From NCBI GenBank assembly GCA_041661445.1, contig JBAZUK010000002.1, positions 124,001-188,000 on the forward strand: a stretch of 64,000 nt of DNA, written 5' to 3'. The translations under genes were made by a program, and so were the position numbers. The stretch's first letter is position 1, and every line of letters starts with the position of its first letter. The notes under the pieces were generated by a model that made no database searches, was not told where the DNA came from, and saw nothing but the letters and a program-made list of their open reading frames with translations. Of the stretch, positions 17,336 through 26,088 are shown piece by piece. This DNA is from JBAZUK01 sp041661445 (GTDB lineage: Bacteria; Chlamydiota; Chlamydiia; Chlamydiales; SM23-39).

Positions 17336-17845
17336 CTAATATTTTTCCAATAAAATTTTGACTTGATCAGGTGTTACCTTTGAATATATGTCATCCCCGA
17401 TTTTCACAACTGGCGCCATTGCGCACATACCCAGACATCTAGTTTCCATGATCATAAACTTTCCATCGGAGGTTATCTGATTATAATCTACTCCCAAAAC
17501 TTCTTTAAATTTTCTTCCGACCGCCTCAGCTCCTTTAACAAAACATGCAGTTCCCATACAAATGTTTATAATAATATCAGCCTTAGGTTTTAGATGAAAA
17601 TAATGATAAAAGGAAGCTACTCCCGAGACTTTTGCTGCAGGTATTTTCATTAAATAGGCAATAGCCTGAAGTTTTTCTTTTGAAAGATACCCATACTTGT
17701 CTTGCACCTTATGCAGAACTGAAATCAAAAATGAATCGCTTTTGTCTTTTTTCCCACATTCATCTATGAATTTTACAATGTCTTCATCAAGCTCTTTTTT
17801 TGCATTTGCAAGTACTTCATCTTTTGATGTTATATTTATTTTCAT
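17336..17845 (-). CDS. hydC: NAD-dependent [FeFe] hydrogenase subunit HydC (NuoE-like)
   Basis: This 169-residue protein is a thioredoxin-fold [2Fe-2S] subunit like NuoE or HydC. The four cysteines are in the family pattern: CMGTACFVKGA and ETRCLGMCAMAP. It passes electrons within the HydABC complex in the cytoplasm. The N-terminal helical part (SVLHKVQDKYGYLSKE) is also typical. Its ATG shares one base with the hydA stop (TAATG), so translation is coupled, and it is the last gene of the operon before a terminator. Confidence 0.93.
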   Translation of the reverse strand: MKINITSKDEVLANAKKELDEDIVKFIDECGKKDKSDSFLISVLHKVQDKYGYLSKEKLQAIAYLMKIPAAKVSGVASFYHYFHLKPKADIIINICMGTACFVKGAEAVGRKFKEVLGVDYNQITSDGKFMIMETRCLGMCAMAPVVKIGDDIYSKVTPDQVKILLEKY

Positions 17846-19596
17846 TATATACCTCTTGGATATCTTGGATGATAGTGTGTATGTAAAATTTTATGAGCGA
17901 TATCACTTCCGGGCTCTTTTAAAAATTCTTTATATAGTTTTTTTATTGATTCATTTTCAGTAGCTATCCTACATTTTTTATTTTTGTCTATTGCATATAA
18001 GGCATTTGCTCTTTTTGCAAAAAGTTTTTTATCTAAAATCTCGTATCCTTTAGGAGGATAAGGCTGGCCGCCACCGCCGATACAGCCTCCTGGACAAGCC
18101 ATGATTTCAACTAAATGATATTGTTTTTCTTTGGAAATAACTTTATCAAGAATCGTTTTAGCGTTTGTGATTCCATTTGCCACGGCAACATTCAATTTAA
18201 TTCCATCGATCTCAATTTCGCTCTCTCTTAGTCCTTCTACAGCTCTGACAGTTTTAAACTCTATCTGATCCAGTTTTCTTTTTGTTATTTTTTCAAAAGC
18301 ACACCTTAAGGCAGCTTCCATAACGCCGCCTGTAGTACCAAAAATATCTCCTCCTCCTGTAGATTCTCCAAGAGGATCATCGAAATCTGAATCTTCTAAT
18401 TGTTTAAATTCTATTCCATAACTTTTAATCATCCAGATAAGCTCTCTGGTTGTTAAAACAGCATCAGTAATAGGATTTTGATCGATGATATGCTCAGGTC
18501 TTTGAATTTCATATTTTTTTGCGACACATGGCATTATAGCTACCATGAAAATATCTTTGGGATCCTTATTGATCTTTTTTGCAAAATGGGTTTTCGTTAA
18601 AGCAGATACCATGCTCATTGGGGATCTGCATGTCGAAGCATGAGGGATCAGTTCAGGATAAAATTTTTCCATAAAATTAATCCAACCTGGCGAACATGAT
18701 GTAATAAGAGGCAGATTTTCTTTGCTGCTGAGCCTTCTAATCAATTCATTAGATTCTTCAATAATAGTCATGTCAGCGCCAAAATTGGTGTCAAATACAA
18801 GATCAAACCCTAATTTTTTTAAAGCTGTAACCATTTTTCCAGTACAAGGGGTTCCCGGCTCATAACCAAAACCCTCACCGATCGCAGCTCTTATCGATGG
18901 AGCTGTCTGAACAATAACCAGTTTATTAGGATCATTGATCGCTTCCCAGACTTGTTCAGTATGTCTTTTTTCCAAAAAAGCTGCAGTTGGACAAGCATTG
19001 ATGCACTGTCCGCATTGAATACAAACAGAATCATCCATATTTGATTCATCAAACGGACAGACAACCGTATTAAATCCCCTATAATGCTGAGATAAATTAT
19101 AGACTCCTTGAACCTCTTTGCAAACTCTTATGCATCTTGAACATAGAATGCATTTTTCTGCATCTCTTACGACTGAAACAGATGAATCTTCGATCTTATG
19201 TCTTTTCCTTTGACCTTCGAATAATCGCTCCCTTACGCCTAATGAATAAGCTAAATTTTGAAGCTCACAATTTCCGTCCCTTTCACATAGCTGGCATTCT
19301 TTCGGGTGATTATCTAATAAAAGCTCGACAATATCTCTTCTTGCCTTTCTAATCTCGGGAGAATTTGTTTGTACTTCCATCCCCTCTTCTACCTTAGTAG
19401 AACAGGATGTTAGAAAATAATTATAGCCTTTTACCTGAACTATACAAACTCTGCAGGAACCTTCTATACTTAGCTGAGGCTGATAACAAAGGCGGGGAAT
19501 TCTAACTCCAATCTGTTCAGCAGCATGCATAACTGTCGTATTTTCATCTACAATGACTTTCTTGCCGTCAATTGTTAAAGTAACTTTTTTTGTCAT
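17845..19596 (-). CDS. hydA: [FeFe] hydrogenase catalytic subunit HydA
   Basis: HydA makes or oxidises H2 at the H-cluster. The 583 residues contain, in order, an N-terminal [2Fe-2S] domain (C37, C48, C51, C65), a His-Cys [4Fe-4S] site (H97, C101, C104, C110), two [4Fe-4S] motifs (C149-x2-C-x2-C-x3-C and C192-x2-C-x2-C-x3-C), and the H-cluster domain with TSCSPGW (C301), MPCVAKKYE (C357) and CPGGC (C501, C505). The first H-cluster motif has Ser where many enzymes have a second Cys. Together with hydB, the ferredoxin gene and hydC it forms a NAD-linked, probably electron-bifurcating hydrogenase. HydEFG maturases are not in the window. Confidence 0.96.
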   Translation of the reverse strand: MTKKVTLTIDGKKVIVDENTTVMHAAEQIGVRIPRLCYQPQLSIEGSCRVCIVQVKGYNYFLTSCSTKVEEGMEVQTNSPEIRKARRDIVELLLDNHPKECQLCERDGNCELQNLAYSLGVRERLFEGQRKRHKIEDSSVSVVRDAEKCILCSRCIRVCKEVQGVYNLSQHYRGFNTVVCPFDESNMDDSVCIQCGQCINACPTAAFLEKRHTEQVWEAINDPNKLVIVQTAPSIRAAIGEGFGYEPGTPCTGKMVTALKKLGFDLVFDTNFGADMTIIEESNELIRRLSSKENLPLITSCSPGWINFMEKFYPELIPHASTCRSPMSMVSALTKTHFAKKINKDPKDIFMVAIMPCVAKKYEIQRPEHIIDQNPITDAVLTTRELIWMIKSYGIEFKQLEDSDFDDPLGESTGGGDIFGTTGGVMEAALRCAFEKITKRKLDQIEFKTVRAVEGLRESEIEIDGIKLNVAVANGITNAKTILDKVISKEKQYHLVEIMACPGGCIGGGGQPYPPKGYEILDKKLFAKRANALYAIDKNKKCRIATENESIKKLYKEFLKEPGSDIAHKILHTHYHPRYPRGI

Positions 19597-19606
19597 ATTT
19601 TTTTTC

Positions 19607-19792
19607 CTATGATCTGTTTACTGCACCATATGGGCATACTTCAAAACATGTTCCACATTTTATACATCCGTCCTGATCGATAACGTGAACTTTTCCCGGG
19701 TCTCCTGAAATTACGCTGACAGGACAATTTTGTGCACACAATCCGCAACCAACGCATTTTTCACTATCAATTTCATATTTAGAATACTGCAT
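19607..19792 (-). CDS. 2[4Fe-4S] ferredoxin, separated C-terminal domain of HydB
   Basis: The 61-residue protein holds two [4Fe-4S] motifs, CVGCGLCAQNCP and CIKCGTCFEVCP. Its sequence, from YEIDSEKCVGCGLC to CPYGAV, is what normally follows the last CPAK-x-C motif at the end of HydB in Thermotoga-type enzymes. Here it is a separate gene with its own Shine-Dalgarno (AGGAG) 32 bases after the hydB stop and 10 bases before hydA. It should serve as the electron-entry ferredoxin module of the complex. Confidence 0.9.
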   Translation of the reverse strand: MQYSKYEIDSEKCVGCGLCAQNCPVSVISGDPGKVHVIDQDGCIKCGTCFEVCPYGAVNRS

Positions 19793-19824
19793 AATACTTT
19801 TCTCCTATACTTATTGACTATATG

Positions 19825-21591
19825 TTAAATTTTTCTCTCAAACTTTTTTAATTTTACACAGGCTTTTGCCGGACATTTCCTATCTTTAATATGTTTTTCA
19901 TATTCATCTCTGAAATATTTGATTGTGCTCAAAACTGGATTCGGACAACCTCGTCCAAGCCCGCAGAGAGACGCTTTTTGCATTAAAGTACCTAGTCTAA
20001 TCAATTTATCCAAGTCTTCCATTTTTCCCTGTCCGGAAACAATTCTTTCAAGGATCTCGAGCATTCTGACGGTTCCTTCCCTGCATGGAGTACATTTGCC
20101 GCAGGATTCGTCTTGAGAGAACTGCATAAAAAATTTAGCGAGATTGACCATGCAGTCATCTTCATCAAGAACAATAAATCCGCCGCTTCCCATAATAGAT
20201 CCAGCTTTTTGAAGATCTTCGAAATCAATTGGAATATCCATCATATTCGCAGGAATACATCCTCCGGCCGGGCCTCCTGTTAAAATAGCTTTTAATTTCT
20301 TTCCATTCGGTACACCCCCGCAGATCACATTAACAATTTCATTCAAGGTAGTACCCATTGGAACTTCAACAAGTCCGGTATGTTTTACTTTTCCTGAAAC
20401 GGCAAATACTTTCGTTCCGCCACTGTTCTTAGTCCCTATTTTACTAAAATTATCTCCACCTATCGAAAGAACTACAGGAATATTTGCCAGCGTCTCAACA
20501 TTGTTAATAATTGTCGGCTGTCCCCATAAACCTTTAGCTGCAGGGAAAGGTGGCCTTACTCTCGGCTGTCCTCTTTTTCCTTCTATCGAATGTATGAGAG
20601 CTGTTTCCTCACCGCAAACAAATGCACCGGCCCCTAATCTGATTTCTAAATCATAGCTAAAATTAGATCCTAAAATATTTTTACCTAAAAAATTATTCTG
20701 ATAACAGATATCTAAAGCTTTCTGTACTCTATCAACTGCTAGGGGATATTCAGCTCTAATATATAAAAAACCTTTCTCTGCTCCAATTGCGAATCCGGCT
20801 ATTATCATTCCCTCAAGCACACTAAAAGGATCGGATTCCAGCATGCTTCTATCCATAAAAGCACCTGGATCTCCTTCGTCCGCATTGCAAATCATATATC
20901 TGGGTTTTGGACTATTATCATTAATAAAGCTCCATTTTTTCCCTGTTAGAAAACCAGCTCCGCCTCTTCCCCTTAGTTTTGATTTAATAACTTCATCAAC
21001 CACATGCTTAGCATCATTTTTCTGTAAAACTTCAGCTAATGATTTAAAACCTCCGAACTTTATATATTCTTCAATACATAAAGGATCTATCAGTCCTGAA
21101 TTTCTTAAAGCTATCCTTGACTGTAGGCAATAAAATGGAATATCTGCATAAACTTCAAAAAACTCATGCGTAATCGCATGGCTTTCTAGCTGCTTTTGAA
21201 CATCTGTTCTTGATTTTGCCAATCTTTCGCACTCTCTATCTATCAAATGATCTTCTAATGCAGTTCCTTTTAATATATGAGAACTAAAAATTTCATTAGC
21301 GAGCTTGGCATCAACTTTTTTATAGACAGACAATCTTTTTCCTGGAATAAAAACACTAACGATAGGCTCTAATGAACATCTTCCGGTACAACCGACGTGC
21401 TTTAAAATTACATCTTTTCTTTTAGAGGCCTTAATTAGTTTCGTAAATTCATCCCAAACAACATTTGCACCTGCAGCAACCTCGCAAGTAGCCGATCCTA
21501 CCTGTATCAAAATTGAGTCTTTTGGGTATTTTTCCAAAATAAATTTATTAGCTTTTTGTTTTATCTTTTCAAAATTTTCTAAAGCACTCAC
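19825..21591 (-). CDS. hydB: NAD-dependent [FeFe] hydrogenase subunit HydB (NuoF-like), without ferredoxin tail
   Basis: HydB carries FMN and the NAD(H) site of the HydABC complex. An N-terminal thioredoxin-like [2Fe-2S] domain (C36, C68, C72 visible in SATCEVAAG and GCTGRC) is followed by the NuoF core: RGRGGAGFLTGKKW, the ADEGDPGAF motif, GEETALI and the [4Fe-4S] motif CGKCTPCREG (C497, C500, C503, plus C543). It ends soon after CPAKAC, where classical HydB proteins continue into two ferredoxin clusters; here those are in the next gene. The start is GTG, supported by GGAG 7 bases upstream. First gene of the operon. Confidence 0.94.
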   Translation of the reverse strand: MSALENFEKIKQKANKFILEKYPKDSILIQVGSATCEVAAGANVVWDEFTKLIKASKRKDVILKHVGCTGRCSLEPIVSVFIPGKRLSVYKKVDAKLANEIFSSHILKGTALEDHLIDRECERLAKSRTDVQKQLESHAITHEFFEVYADIPFYCLQSRIALRNSGLIDPLCIEEYIKFGGFKSLAEVLQKNDAKHVVDEVIKSKLRGRGGAGFLTGKKWSFINDNSPKPRYMICNADEGDPGAFMDRSMLESDPFSVLEGMIIAGFAIGAEKGFLYIRAEYPLAVDRVQKALDICYQNNFLGKNILGSNFSYDLEIRLGAGAFVCGEETALIHSIEGKRGQPRVRPPFPAAKGLWGQPTIINNVETLANIPVVLSIGGDNFSKIGTKNSGGTKVFAVSGKVKHTGLVEVPMGTTLNEIVNVICGGVPNGKKLKAILTGGPAGGCIPANMMDIPIDFEDLQKAGSIMGSGGFIVLDEDDCMVNLAKFFMQFSQDESCGKCTPCREGTVRMLEILERIVSGQGKMEDLDKLIRLGTLMQKASLCGLGRGCPNPVLSTIKYFRDEYEKHIKDRKCPAKACVKLKKFERKI

Positions 21592-21725
21592 CTGTTTACT
21601 CCATACATCAATATTAACTATATTTTAATATCATTATTTTGATTTATTTTTTAGAAAAAAAATAATAATTTTAAATTTTTCTAAAATTTATTAAGAAAAA
21701 TCTATTTTTCCCGTAAAAATTGTTT

Positions 21726-23204
21726 TCACTTGAAAAGCAATTTTGTATATACACGGACATCCTGCTGTCCACTTTTTACGCATTCTCTAGTAGGTTTCAT
21801 AATGTATTCTTCAAACCAATTCCACCAAGACGAAATTGTTTGCGGAGAATCTTGAAAATCAACAGAATCTTTTGAAGCCGCTGAACTATCATTAGATTTA
21901 ATATTTGAAGGACAAAATTCTAAGACTATCGGTTCACATATTAAATTAGGTTTTGTCTCAGAGGTCACATCTTTTGTATTCATTTCTAATACAATCAGCG
22001 CTTCTTGATTTTTTTGTTCAGAAGAAAATATTTTCTCAAAAGATCTTTTCATTTTATCTAGAATGGATTGTGAACCTATAGAAAAATTTGACGAGGTTTG
22101 GTTCAATGCCGGATTTAATTCTAAGCATAGAGGTGCAGCAGAAGATTTTTCTTCCGCCGGCTCAAATGCCGGATTCTTACAGAATCCTAAAATCGAAGAT
22201 TTGTTCTTGTGAGAACCTTCCACAGTTGTCAAAACTCCCGTATTAGTTGTTATATTTGTCAATTCAAAGTTCTGTTTAAAATCATCAAAAATTCTATCAC
22301 AGCTGTTTCTGATTTTTCTTAGGTTCGATTGGAAAAACATTGTCCAATCATCAGAAATTGGGTCTTTCGGTATTGTTGAACAAACACTTCCATTCATTGA
22401 AATCTGCTCGCTAGTTTCAGTATTAACTGATATATTTGCGGGCAGGTCTATTGGCGGAGTTATCTTAATAGGAGTTGATTCGTTTGCAAAAGATTGATCT
22501 GGTAAAATCGGCTTATCAGCATTTGATTCAAAAACCTTTAATATTGACAGCATTCCATAGCTTACAGCTAAAACTCCGATAGCAAATGCTGCAACTAATA
22601 AAGCTTTTTTCCATATAGATTCTTCTGGCTTTTCTGATATAGGTTCTGATACCTGAGGCAATTGAATTTTTGCTTTTATTATACTTTTTACGTCTTCAGG
22701 AACCGTCTTGCTTAACATAAAGCTTTTAAAAGAAACTATTATGCCTTGATAATTACCATGACTGACAAATTTATTTAAGCATCTGCTGATCTTTTGATAC
22801 TCATCCTCAGTAAATTTCGCTGCAACGACCTTGTAAGCCTTGAAACCTCTGGCTACCTGCAAATTCTTTTTCTCCACAAAAACCTCAAACCCCTTTGTTA
22901 ATCCGACTTTTTTTTTAGGCATGATCGGTTTATGCGGCAGAGGTCTCATATTGCTATATAATTGATTTTTTTTTTCAGCTAAGGAAATAGAAATAATATT
23001 TATATAATGTTTAAAATTACTAAAACAAGAAAGTGCCAGATCCGAAAAAAAAATTTTTACATTATCTAAAGAGACAATCATTATTTTTTTTGTTTTGCAA
23101 ATAACATCTTCAGACAGATCCGGCGACTTTTTTATTTCGATCCTTTCGATCTTCTCTATCCTCTCATGGCGTCTAAAATTTGGTGCAAATATTTCAACAG
23201 CCAT
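21726..23204 (-). CDS. Single-pass membrane protein, paralogue trio member A
   Basis: The function is unknown. The 492-residue protein has a charged N-terminal region, one strong membrane helix at about 201-222 (ALLVAAFAIGVLAVSY), then a long Ser/Asn/Thr-rich tail. Residues about 122-180 (FKAYKVVAAKFTEDEYQKI ... VPEDVKSIIKAKI) align with the same region of the proteins at 24402 and 26089, showing a shared domain. The tail has repeated motifs such as NPAFEPAE / NPALNQTS. A Shine-Dalgarno AGGGGC precedes the ATG. A secreted or membrane-displayed effector is possible; no standard signal peptide is present. Confidence 0.65.
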   Translation of the reverse strand: MAVEIFAPNFRRHERIEKIERIEIKKSPDLSEDVICKTKKIMIVSLDNVKIFFSDLALSCFSNFKHYINIISISLAEKKNQLYSNMRPLPHKPIMPKKKVGLTKGFEVFVEKKNLQVARGFKAYKVVAAKFTEDEYQKISRCLNKFVSHGNYQGIIVSFKSFMLSKTVPEDVKSIIKAKIQLPQVSEPISEKPEESIWKKALLVAAFAIGVLAVSYGMLSILKVFESNADKPILPDQSFANESTPIKITPPIDLPANISVNTETSEQISMNGSVCSTIPKDPISDDWTMFFQSNLRKIRNSCDRIFDDFKQNFELTNITTNTGVLTTVEGSHKNKSSILGFCKNPAFEPAEEKSSAAPLCLELNPALNQTSSNFSIGSQSILDKMKRSFEKIFSSEQKNQEALIVLEMNTKDVTSETKPNLICEPIVLEFCPSNIKSNDSSAASKDSVDFQDSPQTISSWWNWFEEYIMKPTRECVKSGQQDVRVYTKLLFK

Positions 23205-23350
23205 AAAGCCCCTATTTATTTAAATTTAAAAAAACACAAAAATAATCAATCAGTAAAAAAAATTATAGAGCTAATAATAACACAACTCGTAACATATTTT
23301 TTTACAATCGAAATATCTTAAAATATTTCTTTATTAAAGAAAAATAAATA

Positions 23351-24364
23351 TTATCTTAATTTGTTTCTCAGTTCTCTTCTTTCTATTCCATTTTCAGCCA
23401 TTTGGTTGATCACTCTGGCTGGTGTTTTAGGATAATAATGAGTCAAATTATCGCGTAGTAATCGTTGAACTTCGGTCATTCTTGGTTTTCGTTGCTGCTG
23501 CACATCTCGAACTGCTTCTTGCCCATCTACTTCGTTATGAATGATTGGTAGGACAACGTCATTCGCTGCTCTTATAGAAGAATACTGCGATGATTGACTA
23601 TCAGATCTTTTCGATACATTATCAGCATCTTTTTGTTCTTCTATTTCATTTTCAGAATATCTACTAGATTGAATGTCTTCATCCTGTCCATTAAATAAGA
23701 TTTGTCTTCTCAAAGAAGGATTATGAGATGATTGGCTTTGAGATCGTACTGATAAAACATCGTCATCTTGATTTATCTGCTCTGGCTCTACTACTACTTC
23801 TTCGGCTTCTTCAGCATCTGATAATTCATCATAATTATTGTTGATAACAGGAGCTTGAGTAGCTGCAGTTCCAAATAATTTATTATGCAAACTTTTGGTC
23901 CATCCACCTAAATCTGTAACAATTCCTGCAACCAAGTATGTCATCGCAAGCGGAGCATAAGTTTTCTCAGAAGACCCAATGCAATAATCTAAGAACCAAA
24001 AACCGGCATGTAAAATAGCTTCACACCCGATTTTTTTTGCCTTTTGAATTTTTTCCTGATCTAAAGATTTTTTACCATCAAGATAAATTATCGGAGCATA
24101 AATGGCTTTACCAATTGCGCTAAGACCGTTAAAAAGCTTACTAAATTGAACAGTTGCTCCTAAAGAAAGTTTTGGAATCACCGGTAAAGCGAAAGTTGTA
24201 ACACGTATAGCAGTATTAGCACATGTTTTAACAAATTTTGTTGCTAAATTATCATTATGTGACACTTCTGTTCCCAACGCTTTTATTGCAAATTCTCTTA
24301 ATGCGCAAGCATGTCCATATCCTGGGAGAATTGGAAACTTATTCAAATTTAAAGAAAAACTCAT
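23351..24364 (-). CDS. Inc-like hydrophobic protein with acidic Ser-rich tail
   Basis: The function is unknown. The first 170 of 337 residues are hydrophobic and alternate helices with short loops (VTTFALPVIPKLSLGATVQF, LHAGFWFLDYCIG, MTYLVAGIVTDLGG). The second half is hydrophilic and acidic. That tail holds an imperfect internal duplication: SVRSQSQSSHNPSLRRQ and SKRSDSQSSQYSSIRAA. A basic C-terminal segment (RKPRMTEVQ) follows. The two-part layout fits chlamydial inclusion-membrane or type III effector-like proteins, which is inference. GGGGT precedes the ATG. Confidence 0.6.
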   Translation of the reverse strand: MSFSLNLNKFPILPGYGHACALREFAIKALGTEVSHNDNLATKFVKTCANTAIRVTTFALPVIPKLSLGATVQFSKLFNGLSAIGKAIYAPIIYLDGKKSLDQEKIQKAKKIGCEAILHAGFWFLDYCIGSSEKTYAPLAMTYLVAGIVTDLGGWTKSLHNKLFGTAATQAPVINNNYDELSDAEEAEEVVVEPEQINQDDDVLSVRSQSQSSHNPSLRRQILFNGQDEDIQSSRYSENEIEEQKDADNVSKRSDSQSSQYSSIRAANDVVLPIIHNEVDGQEAVRDVQQQRKPRMTEVQRLLRDNLTHYYPKTPARVINQMAENGIERRELRNKLR

Positions 24365-24401
24365 TTTTTACCCCATGTATTTTTATAAAATATTTTAATT
24401 A

Positions 24402-25484
24402 TTATTTTGTAAAGATTTCTGCAAATAAAGCATCAGCTTGTTGTTTTGACTCTTTTGCACTTTTATTTGTATTCACCCAAACATTTGCAGCAATATCTTT
24501 GACGAGTTCACCTAAATTTATAATCAATGCAAACCCTGTCTCGAAAAATCCCCTAGACTCAGATCCTGTAATATTAGAAACAGTGTCGTTTTTAAGGTTC
24601 AACGTATTTAACGAATCATTTAAACCTTGTATTTTTATCTTAGAATTATCTGCAAGATCTGACCCGTCTTTTGCCAGGTCTAAGTTTATTACCGAATCAG
24701 TAACAGTTGAATTCTTCTGTGAATAAGTAGGGATCTCAGGCTGATTTGAATTATCGATTGGCTTTGAAAATAAACGTGATTTTAATTTTGATAAATCCAC
24801 AAGAGGCAAGGCATAATACCCCAATGCAAGCACTCCAATTGCTACGCAAGTTATCACAATGGCTTTCTTTAATACGCCAGACTTTTTTTGCACCAATGGC
24901 AAAGGAGCAACACAAGTAAATTTTTTTGTTTTTTGCGTTTGGTCTAACTTATTATATTTCGATGCAACTAAATCTCTTACTTGCTGCGGATATCTTTTAT
25001 TCTTCATCAGCTCATTTAAAGGAACCAAAGTAGCATAATAATTATCTTCATTTTCATGTTTTATCTCTTCTAATAGTTTATCTATACTATCAAATTCGTC
25101 TTTCGAAACAGTTGCTTTAAAGATTTGATAAACTTTAAAATTCGTTCCAGATTCCTTCATTTTTTCCACTTCTTCACGGGTAGACACTCTACATCCGGTT
25201 AACCTCGTAAATGCTCTCTCATGAAGCGGAGTTTTTTTATGTTTTTTATATGACTTGAGTTTTTCATCAGCAGAGATCTTAAAAACCTCAGAATGAAAAT
25301 TTTTACCAAAGTCTTTTAAGCCGCTATTCAAAATTACAATAAAAAAAGCCTTAATATGTGCAATTACTTCTATAGCAATTAAACGAACCTTTCCAACAAC
25401 CTTTACTAAATCCTTTGGCATTGTTTCTTGTTGTATCGTTTGTTGATCTTTTCTAAAACTGATATTTGATATTCCCGAAGTCAT
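24402..25484 (-). CDS. Single-pass membrane protein, paralogue trio member B
   Basis: The function is unknown. The 360-residue protein shares its N-terminal domain with the gene at 26089: MPKDLVKVVGKVR against LPKDLVKVIGKTR, GLKDFGKNF against GLKNFKQQL, and AFTRLTGCRV against AFMQLTGIDV. One membrane helix lies at about 206-226 (AIVITCVAIGVLALGYYAL), followed by a Ser/Asn/Asp-rich tail ending in a helical segment (NKSAKESKQQADALFAEIF). The Shine-Dalgarno is AGGGGA. The 37-base gap to the Inc-like gene at 23351 suggests one transcript. Confidence 0.65.
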   Translation of the reverse strand: MTSGISNISFRKDQQTIQQETMPKDLVKVVGKVRLIAIEVIAHIKAFFIVILNSGLKDFGKNFHSEVFKISADEKLKSYKKHKKTPLHERAFTRLTGCRVSTREEVEKMKESGTNFKVYQIFKATVSKDEFDSIDKLLEEIKHENEDNYYATLVPLNELMKNKRYPQQVRDLVASKYNKLDQTQKTKKFTCVAPLPLVQKKSGVLKKAIVITCVAIGVLALGYYALPLVDLSKLKSRLFSKPIDNSNQPEIPTYSQKNSTVTDSVINLDLAKDGSDLADNSKIKIQGLNDSLNTLNLKNDTVSNITGSESRGFFETGFALIINLGELVKDIAANVWVNTNKSAKESKQQADALFAEIFTK

Positions 25485-26088
25485 AAAATCCCCTTTTTTA
25501 TAAAATCACAAGCTTTTTAATCTTTAAAAAAAATTTTAAAAATTAAAAAATTTAATATTTTTTTTTATTGCAAAAACACTTGAATATTTTTTTTTTAGGA
25601 GAACATGTTAAATTATTTTATTATTTAAAGAAAATACTTTTTTATAAAAAGATATTTAAAAGTATTATTAAAATATTTTTTAGATATTTTAAAATAATAA
25701 ATTTTCAATTAATCTTTAATAAAGAAATTTTTATATAATTATTATTTTTTTACAGAAAAAAATTTTAACTCTTAAGAATTCTTAATCCTGAATATAAGTT
25801 ATAATTTGTGGATATAAATTACTCTTAAATCACATTGTTATGCAAGTCAAAATCAGTTTTCCATTTCTTAATTTGCTGATAAAAGATCTGATATAAAATC
25901 TTTCATTGTTTTTTCATTTTTGAAAAATTCTATGTTTTTTCAAATAAAAAAGACATCTAACAAGAAAAACTTCTAAAAAAAGAGATTTCATTAGAAAAAA
26001 ATCTACGAGAAAAAAAATAAAACTGAGAAAAAAACCTTTTTCTTATAAGATCTAAATTACGATAATATTAGTTATGCGTTAATTTTCA
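25485..26088. other. 600-base AT-rich intergenic region
   Basis: This stretch lies between the genes at 24402 and 26089 and contains long A and T runs. No open frame, RNA fold or strong terminator is recognised. One DnaA-box-like 9-mer (complement of ATATCCACA at 25807-25815) occurs, which alone means little. It may hold the promoter of the downstream minus-strand gene pair. Confidence 0.5.

Noticed and set aside
20843..21133. Plus-strand open frame of 96 codons opposite hydB
   Set aside because: It is the antisense shadow of strongly conserved HydB motifs and has no ribosome-binding site or family similarity.
25807..25815. DnaA-box-like 9-mer in the large AT-rich gap, with another at 56532-56540, as a replication origin
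   Set aside because: Single near-matches are expected by chance in AT-rich DNA. No cluster of boxes or origin-like neighbours is present.
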